Both the position numbers and the translations under genes were made by a program. From Candidatus Thiodictyon intracellulare (GTDB taxonomy: Bacteria; Pseudomonadota; Gammaproteobacteria; Chromatiales; Chromatiaceae), in the NCBI GenBank assembly GCA_016292295.1, contig JADNEJ010000608.1, positions 1-5,585 of the forward strand: 5,585 nucleotides of DNA, in the 5' to 3' direction. Below, piece by piece: positions 1 through 5,585 of this stretch. A model generated the notes under the pieces. The model did not search any database. It was not told where the DNA came from and saw only the letters and a program-made list of their open reading frames with translations. Within the stretch, counting starts at the first letter, position 1; every line of letters starts with the position of its first letter.

Positions 1-318
1 CAAAGGCAAGTGTGGAATTCTCGAGTCCATGGCGACGCGCCAAGCGCTTCTTTGCGATCCCACGCATTGCATTGTCTTTTACTTCGCGCCTAAATACTGT
101 TCATGGCTGAATCAGATTGAAATTTTGTTCTCGATCTTGGTCCGCAAAATTATTCGACGAGGAAATTTTTTTTCGGTCGAAGATCTATGCGATAAAACCA
201 ACAAATTCATCGACTACTTCAATGAGGCGATGGCCAAGCCTTTCCTCTGGACATACCAGGGTAAGCCGCTGGAAGCCTAACCTGAAATGGTCCGAGCTAT
301 TCCATCGCGAGGTACTAG
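1..318 (+). mobile_element. Right-hand part of an IS630-type insertion sequence (end uncertain)
   Basis: The transposase fragment implies an insertion sequence whose left part is outside the window. IS630 elements normally end within some tens of bases after the transposase stop, beside a TA dinucleotide. The stretch after the stop contains a TACTAG at 313-318 that could hold that boundary. The opposite terminal repeat is not visible, so the end is a guess; only the element's presence is well supported. Confidence 0.35.
2..280 (+). CDS. IS630-family transposase, C-terminal fragment (5' end outside window)
   Basis: The frame is open from the window edge to the TAA at 278-280, about 92 residues, so the start lies upstream; the ATG at 29 is probably internal. 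The product resembles the C-terminal third of IS630-type DDE transposases, which cut and join DNA at TA targets. Recognisable pieces are a [15 protein letters not shown] stretch, then [15 protein letters not shown], where the E at codon 119-121 matches the third acid of the DDE triad in IS630/Tc1 elements. [12 protein letters not shown] segment, [13 protein letters not shown] and a terminal [10 protein letters not shown] follow; the last resembles the usual WTY-GKPL ending, so this end is complete. The two Asp residues of the triad would be off-window, so activity cannot be judged. The coding sequence is AT-rich, with a run of eight T at 166-173, unlike the GC-rich genes that follow. This fits acquisition by transfer. 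Confidence 0.85.
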   Translation, partial: KGKCGILESMATRQALLCDPTHCIVFYFAPKYCSWLNQIEILFSILVRKIIRRGNFFSVEDLCDKTNKFIDYFNEAMAKPFLWTYQGKPLEA

Positions 319-349
319 CCTGTTCGAGACGCTGATCCTGTCCGCGGTG

Positions 350-367
350 GTCCACTGACGGGTGGAC
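350..367. repeat. Perfect 6-bp inverted repeat, GTCCAC / GTGGAC
   Basis: GTCCAC (350-355) and GTGGAC (362-367) are perfect inverse complements around a 6-base spacer. No T-run follows, so this is not an intrinsic terminator. It lies about 150 bases upstream of the rpsU -35 box and could be a protein-binding dyad, a remnant of the insertion sequence end, or chance. Confidence 0.4.
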
Positions 368-516
368 GCACTGCGTAGCACGCCACCAGGAAACAGGTTG
401 CACCCTCCGGCGCAACATCGCGAACACGACATGACCCTGAGCGGGGATCTGGCAGCCAGCGATCAACGGTTTAAAGTCCGCGGTGCGGGCCGATTGCCCG
501 AGCGGGCTCTCTCCCT

Positions 517-546
517 TTGCAATCACCCGCCTCTTTCGGCTAAAAT
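517..546 (+). promoter_or_regulatory. Sigma-70 promoter for rpsU and the operon
   Basis: TTGCAA (517-522, four of six matches to the -35 consensus) is followed after 18 bases by TAAAAT (541-546, five of six matches to -10). Transcription would begin near 552-554, giving a leader of about 45 bases before the rpsU ATG. It is the best-scoring pair I can see in the region and lies where the main operon promoter is expected. Confidence 0.65.
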
Positions 547-551
547 CGTCA

Positions 552-566
552 GGCTAGATTTCAGCC
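552..566 (+). other. Short hairpin at the 5' end of the rpsU leader
   Basis: GGCT (552-555) pairs with AGCC (563-566) around a 7-base loop, right at the predicted transcript start. A 5'-terminal hairpin can protect mRNA from decay, but a 4-bp stem is weak and may be chance. Confidence 0.25.
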
Positions 567-575
567 CAACACATC

Positions 576-585
576 CTCCATGGAG
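576..585 (+). promoter_or_regulatory. Perfect 10-bp palindrome CTCCATGGAG in the rpsU leader
   Basis: CTCC (576-579) can pair with GGAG (582-585), a Shine-Dalgarno-like sequence 13 bases before the rpsU start. The two-base centre prevents a full 4-bp stem in one RNA strand, so a 3-bp stem with a CATG loop is the realistic fold. It may lightly mask GGAG, or be a DNA operator. The nearer AAGGA at 590-594 stays free. Confidence 0.3.
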
Positions 586-589
586 ACAC

Positions 590-594
590 AAGGA
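590..594 (+). promoter_or_regulatory. Ribosome binding site of rpsU (AAGGA)
   Basis: AAGGA ends 4 bases before the ATG at 599, a short but usable spacing. It supports the 71-residue S21 start over any upstream in-frame start. Confidence 0.6.
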
Positions 595-598
595 CCCC

Positions 599-814
599 AT
601 GCCCAGCGTCCGCGTCAAAGAAAACGAGCCATTCGAAGTCGCCATGCGGCGGTTCAAGCGCTCCTGCGAAAAGGCAGGTGTACTCGCCGAGGTTCGTCGT
701 CGTGAGTTCTACGAGAAGCCCACCTCCGAGCGCAAGCGCAAGAAGGCGGCCGCTGTTAAGCGTCACCACAAGAAGTTGCAGCGCGAGTCTCGTCGCTGGG
801 AACGTCCGTACTGA
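599..814 (+). CDS. rpsU: 30S ribosomal protein S21
   Basis: This 71-residue product has the same length as E. coli S21. S21 binds the platform of the 30S subunit beside the 3' end of 16S rRNA and helps it pair with mRNA during initiation. The sequence opens with the family's [20 protein letters not shown], then has a helical [18 protein letters not shown] segment, and ends in a very basic tail (residues 44-71) that binds rRNA. The start at 599 gives the conserved N-terminus directly after an AAGGA site. The frame stays open upstream to 362, but that extension is not S21-like. rpsU is first in the operon, directly behind the promoter at 517-546, and is separated from yqeY by 168 bases with hairpins. 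This spacing suits uncoupled and higher expression of rpsU. Identification is firm. Confidence 0.98.
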   Translation: MPSVRVKENEPFEVAMRRFKRSCEKAGVLAEVRRREFYEKPTSERKRKKAAAVKRHHKKLQRESRRWERPY

Positions 815-888
815 TCGCGTCCGATCGGCCTCGCCCATCCCTCGCGGCCAGCGTTTCCGCGGTCGTTCCAGTCCTACCGCCCTCCCGG

Positions 889-908
889 GATCGGTCCCCC
901 AACCGGTC
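889..908 (+). other. Intercistronic hairpin between rpsU and yqeY
   Basis: GATCGGT (889-895) pairs with ACCGGTC (902-908) over 7 bp, with one G-U wobble and a C-rich 6-base loop. No T-run follows. E. coli is known to have a partial terminator just after rpsU; this hairpin lies in the equivalent place and could act as a processing, pausing or mRNA-stabilising element. The role is inferred. Confidence 0.4.
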
Positions 909-928
909 GTGCGCCCGTCGTGCAGCGG

Positions 929-950
929 CGCCGGGGTCGGCGGCCTTTAT
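929..950 (+). terminator. Weak terminator-like hairpin after rpsU
   Basis: CGCC (929-932) pairs with GGCG (939-942), and CTTTAT (945-950) follows two bases later. The stem is only 4 bp and the T-tract is broken, so at best it would terminate a fraction of transcripts before yqeY, dnaG and rpoD. Such partial termination would help keep rpsU mRNA in excess. It could be chance in GC-rich DNA. Confidence 0.25.
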
Positions 951-982
951 TCGTTCAGCAGTCCACCCCCGCTGAGATACCC

Positions 983-1426
983 ATGCTCAAGGCTCAAATC
1001 CAGGCCGACATGAAGACCGCCATGAAGGCGGGCGAGAAGACCCGCCTCGGGGTCATCCGGCTCATCCTCGCCGCGGTGAAACAGCGCGAGGTTGACGAGC
1101 GTATCGAACTGGACGACACCCAGGTGTTGACCGTGCTCGATAAAATGATGAAGCAGCGGCGCGACTCCATCGAGCAGTTCGGCGCGGCCGGCCGCCAGGA
1201 CCTGGTCGATGTGGAGCGTTTTGAGGTCGAGGTCATCCAGGGCTACCTGCCCCGAGCACTGGACGAGGCCGAGTTGGCCGCCCTGGTCGAGGCAGCGGTC
1301 ACGCAGAGCGGCGCCGCAGCGCTGAGCGACATGGGCAAGGTCATGGCGCTCCTCAAGCCTCAGGTTCAGGGCCGTGCCGACATGGGTGCCGTAAGTGCCC
1401 AGGTGAAGCGCCGCCTTGAGGTCTGA
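983..1426 (+). CDS. yqeY: GatB/YqeY domain-containing protein
   Basis: The predicted protein has 147 residues, the usual size for stand-alone YqeY proteins. The family is related to the tRNA-binding tail of the GatB subunit of Asp/Glu-tRNA amidotransferase; the role of the free-standing form is not settled. Family hallmarks are the N-terminal helix MLKAQIQADMKTAMKAGEK, then TRLGVIRLILAAVKQREVDER (in part), KQRRDSIEQF near residues 57-66, the EVEVIQGYLP segment at 81-90 and the C-terminal DMGKVMALLKPQVQGRADMG helix region (116-135). No membrane segment or signal peptide is present. I chose the ATG at 983 because family members begin at this point; a GTG at 920 would add 21 unconserved residues. 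The Shine-Dalgarno site is weak. The gene lies between rpsU and dnaG, 52 bases before dnaG, and is probably co-transcribed with both. Confidence 0.93.
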   Translation: MLKAQIQADMKTAMKAGEKTRLGVIRLILAAVKQREVDERIELDDTQVLTVLDKMMKQRRDSIEQFGAAGRQDLVDVERFEVEVIQGYLPRALDEAELAALVEAAVTQSGAAALSDMGKVMALLKPQVQGRADMGAVSAQVKRRLEV

Positions 1427-1478
1427 CGGGGTTCGCCACACGCTCACAGGTTTCCCGCGACTGCGCTAACGCCAACGC

Positions 1479-3221
1479 ATGGCCGGCAGAATCCCCTCGC
1501 AGTTTATCGACGATCTCCTCGTCCGCACCGACATCGTCGATCTGATCGCCGGGCGCATTCAACTGCGCAAGGGCGGGAAGGACTATCAGGCACGCTGCCC
1601 CTTCCACGACGAGAAGTCGCCGTCCTTTACGGTTAGCCGTGAAAAGCAGTTCTACCACTGCTTCGGCTGCGGTGCGCATGGGACCGCCATCGGCTTCCTC
1701 ATGGAGTACGACCGTCTGGGTTTCCGCGAGGCGATCGAGGACCTGGCCCGGCGAGCCGGGCTTGAGGTCCCGACCGAGGGGCCCGCGACCCCGACCGGCC
1801 CGGACCAGGCGCCGCTCTATGCCCTGCTGGAACAGGCCGCCCAACTCTACCGTCGCCAACTGCACGAGCACCCGGAGGCACCCCAGGCCGTCGCGTACCT
1901 GAAGGGCCGGGGTTTGAGCGAGGAGATCGCCGCCCGCTACGGCCTCGGCTTCGCGCCCTCTGGGTGGGATTTCCTCCTGGCCAGGCTCGGTGCTGACGCG
2001 GCGGCCCGCGAACGACTGTCCCAGGCCGGGTTCATCACCGAGCAGGACGGTAAGCGCTATGACCGCTTCCGCAGTCGCATCATGTTCCCGATTCGCGACC
2101 GCCGGGGGCGCGTGATCGGCTTCGGCGGCCGGGTGCTCGGCGACGGCAGGCCGAAGTATCTGAACTCGCCGGAGACACCGGTCTTCCACAAGGGCCGCGA
2201 ACTCTACGGCCTCTACGAGGCGCAGCAGGCGCGGCGCAAGCTGGAGCGGTTGCTGGTGGTGGAAGGGTATCTGGATGTCATCGCGCTGGCCCAATTCGGC
2301 ATCGACTACGCGGTTGCGACCCTGGGAACCGCCACCACATCAGAGCATTTTCAGGTGCTGCTCCGCTGCGCCCCGGAACTGGTGTTCTGCTTCGACGGGG
2401 ACAATGCCGGGCGCGCGGCCGTCTGGAAGGCCTTGGAGGCGGCCCTGCCGTTGGCCACCGGCAACCAGTCGTTGCGCTTTCTCTTTCTGCCCGAGGGGGA
2501 AGACCCGGATACCCTGGTCCGCGCCGAGGGCCAAGCCGCCTTCGAGCAACGTCTGGGGTCCGCGGCGCCACTCTCCGAGGTCTTTTTCGACCACCTGTCG
2601 GGACAGGTCGACATGGTCAGCCGGGACGGTCGTGCCCGTCTCGTGACCCTGGCAAAGCCATTGATCTCGAAGGTACCCGACGGCATCTACCGGGATATGC
2701 TGGAGGGGCGTCTGGCGGCCCTGGCGGGGATCGAGCCCAGACGTGGCGCGGCGCCCGGCGCCCGGCGTCGGGCGAGTCCCTCGGTGCAGCGTCCGACCCG
2801 TCCGACTCGTGTCGCCCTGGCCATCGCCCTGTTGCTCGATCACCCTGAACTTGCGCCCGTGGCGCTGGCCCAAGAGGATGACTGGCGCCGCTGTGACGGT
2901 CCCGGGGTGCAGACTCTGGCCCAATTGTTGGACACCGTCAGTGCCTATCCGGCCATCAACAAGGGGACGCTGATCGAGCGCTGGCGCGAGCATCCGCATT
3001 TCGACTATCTCCAGCGGTTGAGTGTGACGCCTTTTCTGGACGACATTCCGGTCGATGGACTGGCGGCCGAGCTGATCGGTGCCCTGCAGGGCCTGGGCAA
3101 GGACGTGCGGGATGCCGAGCGCCTGCGCCCGCTGAATCGGCGCAGCACCGCGGACTGGAGCGACGAGATGCGCGAGCAGATGGACCGCGAGGCCGAACAG
3201 GCGCGAACGCGCCGGCGTTGA
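1479..3221 (+). CDS. dnaG: DNA primase
   Basis: This 580-residue protein (E. coli 581) makes the short RNA primers for replication on single-stranded DNA and works with the DnaB helicase at the fork. The N-terminal CHC2 zinc domain shows C40, H43, C61 and C64, the same numbering as E. coli. The polymerase core includes the RFRSRIMFPI segment (196-205) and KYLNSPETPVFHKGRELYGL (226-245). The TOPRIM fold follows, with E262 in VVEGYLDV and D306/D308 in FDGDNAGRAA as metal-binding acids, and EDPDTLV at 341-347. A Pro/Arg-rich linker (about 420-444) leads to the C-terminal helicase-binding domain (about 445-580). All key residues are present, so it should be active. The ATG at 1479 gives the conserved N-terminus, but no Shine-Dalgarno sequence stands before it. 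That fits the low primase level known in E. coli. The gene ends 153 bases before rpoD. Confidence 0.98.
   Translation: MAGRIPSQFIDDLLVRTDIVDLIAGRIQLRKGGKDYQARCPFHDEKSPSFTVSREKQFYHCFGCGAHGTAIGFLMEYDRLGFREAIEDLARRAGLEVPTEGPATPTGPDQAPLYALLEQAAQLYRRQLHEHPEAPQAVAYLKGRGLSEEIAARYGLGFAPSGWDFLLARLGADAAARERLSQAGFITEQDGKRYDRFRSRIMFPIRDRRGRVIGFGGRVLGDGRPKYLNSPETPVFHKGRELYGLYEAQQARRKLERLLVVEGYLDVIALAQFGIDYAVATLGTATTSEHFQVLLRCAPELVFCFDGDNAGRAAVWKALEAALPLATGNQSLRFLFLPEGEDPDTLVRAEGQAAFEQRLGSAAPLSEVFFDHLSGQVDMVSRDGRARLVTLAKPLISKVPDGIYRDMLEGRLAALAGIEPRRGAAPGARRRASPSVQRPTRPTRVALAIALLLDHPELAPVALAQEDDWRRCDGPGVQTLAQLLDTVSAYPAINKGTLIERWREHPHFDYLQRLSVTPFLDDIPVDGLAAELIGALQGLGKDVRDAERLRPLNRRSTADWSDEMREQMDREAEQARTRRR
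3200..3213 (+). other. Hairpin at the 3' end of dnaG
   Basis: GGCGC (3200-3204) and GCGCC (3209-3213) form a perfect 5-bp stem with a GAAC tetraloop inside the last codons of dnaG. No T-run follows, so it is not a terminator. In E. coli the dnaG-rpoD junction is cut by RNase, which lowers dnaG mRNA; this stem could mark a comparable site. It also encodes Arg-rich codons, so it may only reflect composition. Confidence 0.3.
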
Positions 3222-3249
3222 TGCTGGGCATTGGAATGGCTCAATTGTT

Positions 3250-3279
3250 TTACCAGAAATCAGATTTTCGTGCTAAAAT
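3250..3279 (+). promoter_or_regulatory. Internal promoter for rpoD with extended -10
   Basis: TGCTAAAAT (3271-3279) matches the extended -10 form TGnTATAAT at all but one base. TTACCA (3250-3255), 18 bases upstream of the hexamer, is a plausible -35 with four of six matches. The local DNA is AT-rich between GC-rich genes. Initiation near 3286 would give a leader of about 90 bases. Separate transcription of rpoD from inside this operon is known in E. coli, though by other promoter sequences. Confidence 0.6.
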
Positions 3280-3295
3280 GATGAGTTCACCGCAT

Positions 3296-3310
3296 AGACG
3301 AAAAACGTCT
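3296..3310 (+). other. Leader hairpin 1 of rpoD (A5 loop)
   Basis: AGACG (3296-3300) and CGTCT (3306-3310) form a perfect 5-bp stem closing a loop of five A. It would lie about 10 bases inside an rpoD mRNA started from the promoter at 3250-3279. No T-run follows it. It may stabilise the 5' end or present an unpaired A-rich loop to a protein; function unknown. Confidence 0.45.
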
Positions 3311-3317
3311 GGCTGAG

Positions 3318-3335
3318 CATGTCCGGCCGGCCATG
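3318..3335 (+). other. Leader hairpin 2 of rpoD (imperfect 18-bp palindrome)
   Basis: CATG (3318-3321) and CATG (3332-3335) flank the perfect palindrome CCGGCCGG (3323-3330); only the pair 3322/3331 fails to match. As RNA it folds to a stem with one internal mismatch and a GGCC loop, extendable outwards to 3314-3339 by an A-U pair and several wobble pairs. As DNA it resembles a dyad operator downstream of the rpoD promoter. It ends about 30 bases before the rpoD ribosome binding site. Confidence 0.4.
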
Positions 3336-3364
3336 TTTGCCTGATAAGTTAACCAGAGAATGGC

Positions 3365-3368
3365 AAGG
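3365..3368 (+). promoter_or_regulatory. Ribosome binding site of rpoD (AAGG)
   Basis: AAGG ends 6 bases before the ATG at 3375, an ideal spacing. The alternative ATG at 3360 has no properly spaced site, since its nearest purine run ends against the start codon. This decides the start in favour of 3375. Confidence 0.6.
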
Positions 3369-3374
3369 TTACCC

Positions 3375-5243
<1,869 letters not shown>

Positions 5244-5248
5244 AAGGA

Positions 5249-5269
5249 GCCGGAGCGTCCCGCCTCGGC
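5249..5269 (+). other. Hairpin between rpoD and the tRNA gene
   Basis: GCCGGAG (5249-5255) pairs with CTCGGC (5264-5269) over 6 bp with one bulged G and an 8-base loop. No T-run follows, so it should not end transcription by itself. It may protect the rpoD mRNA 3' end after the tRNA is cut away, if both are on one transcript. Confidence 0.35.
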
Positions 5270-5293
5270 GAACAACGCTCACGACATCTATCC

Positions 5294-5369
<76 letters not shown>

Positions 5370-5585
5370 TTTTCTCAAGCGTTAATGAGTCTGAGGACTG
5401 GGGCGTCCAGCGATGATCGAGCAGATGACCGTGGACTCCGCCACCTGGTCGAGACAGTCTTAGATTCGAGGCCCTTTTCGCGTCGCCTGTTCGCCGGGCT
5501 GGACACGTAGCGGCAGGAGCAAGTCAGTGTCAAGTCAGTGTCGCGGTCCATCGGGTGGAAGCGGCGCATCGGCAGTAGCACTCCG
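5370..5585. other. Region downstream of the tRNA with no supported gene
   Basis: Only short frames are present. A 41-codon + strand frame (5385-5510) and a reverse-strand frame (5375-5581) match nothing I recognise and lack ribosome binding sites. Four T follow the CCA end at once (5370-5373), but no strong stem precedes them apart from the tRNA itself, so no convincing terminator is seen. A tandem 11-base repeat lies at 5520-5541. The stretch could be the start of an intergenic region, or decayed or accessory DNA beyond the tRNA. Confidence 0.5.
5520..5541. repeat. Tandem direct repeat, two copies of CAAGTCAGTGT
   Basis: CAAGTCAGTGT occurs twice without a gap (5520-5530 and 5531-5541), with no mismatch. 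An 11-base unit breaks any reading frame, which argues against coding here, and points to replication slippage or a pair of binding sites. Confidence 0.7.

Larger units (their letters stand above)
281..598. other. Non-coding region between the insertion sequence and rpsU
   Basis: These 318 bases contain no gene I can support. The + strand frame open from 362 runs into rpsU but has no recognisable protein in its first 79 codons, and the reverse strand gives no known protein. The region holds the likely end of the insertion sequence, a 6-bp inverted repeat (350-367), the rpsU promoter (517-546) and the rpsU leader. The reverse strand shows no trace of tsaD, which often lies divergent to rpsU in gammaproteobacteria. 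I saw no LexA-type operator, CTGT-N8-ACAG, although one is known upstream of E. coli rpsU. Confidence 0.7.

Noticed and set aside
166..173. Run of eight T in the transposase as a programmed frameshift site
   Set aside because: The zero frame stays intact through the conserved C-terminus, so no shift is needed to make the protein.
362..598. In-frame upstream extension of rpsU
   Set aside because: The extra 79 residues are not S21-like and run across the promoter and leader; the 71-residue product matches the family's length exactly.
281..598. LexA operator or divergent tsaD upstream of rpsU
   Set aside because: Both are known at this place in E. coli, but I found neither the CTGT-N8-ACAG pattern nor a TsaD-like reverse-strand start.
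920..982. GTG start at 920 for yqeY
   Set aside because: It adds 21 Arg-rich residues absent from the family, and overlaps the hairpin region.
1353..2294. 313-codon open frame on the reverse strand opposite yqeY and dnaG
   Set aside because: It is antisense to the conserved zinc and TOPRIM domains of dnaG and has no recognisable domain.
5385..5510. 41-codon + strand frame after the tRNA
   Set aside because: No ribosome binding site, mixed third-position bases and no recognisable product; it could be a decayed gene piece but nothing supports that.
5375..5581. 68-codon reverse-strand frame after the tRNA
   Set aside because: No recognisable protein, and it crosses the tandem repeat.

Overview
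The window is a chromosomal housekeeping locus from a GC-rich gammaproteobacterium. It carries the 'macromolecular synthesis' genes in the order rpsU - yqeY - dnaG - rpoD, all on the + strand, followed by a tRNA gene with anticodon CAU. The RpoD protein is of the gammaproteobacterial type and nearly identical to the E. coli family from region 2 to region 4. DnaG has the E. coli length and the same zinc-ligand numbering. Insertion of yqeY between rpsU and dnaG is an arrangement of non-enteric gammaproteobacteria. A purple sulfur bacterium or another member of the Chromatiales is my best guess, but this rests on general resemblance and not on a diagnostic gene.

Layout. 1-280 is the C-terminal end of an IS630-type (Tc1/mariner-like) DDE transposase that enters from outside the window. 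It is visibly more AT-rich than the rest. 281-598 is a non-coding stretch holding the probable end of the insertion sequence, a small inverted repeat and the rpsU promoter. 599-814 is rpsU (ribosomal protein S21). 815-982 is a gap with RNA hairpins that may process or attenuate the transcript. 983-1426 is yqeY (GatB/YqeY family). 1479-3221 is dnaG (primase). 3222-3374 is the rpoD leader, with its own extended -10 promoter and two hairpins. 3375-5243 is rpoD (housekeeping sigma 70). 5294-5369 is tRNA-Ile2(CAU), the lysidine-modified isoacceptor, with its CCA encoded. 5370-5585 holds no gene I can support, only a short tandem repeat.

How the genes work together. One transcription unit links the start of translation (S21), the priming of replication (DnaG) and the start of transcription (RpoD), so it touches all three macromolecular syntheses. 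The promoter in front of rpsU should serve the whole unit. The promoter just in front of rpoD, together with hairpins between the cistrons and a weak ribosome-binding site at dnaG, offers ways to make the three products in very different amounts. The tRNA follows rpoD closely, with no promoter or terminator visible between them, and may ride on the same transcript.

I found no undescribed biological system here. The points worth a second look are regulatory (leader and intercistronic hairpins, the tRNA linkage) and the mobile element at the left edge.
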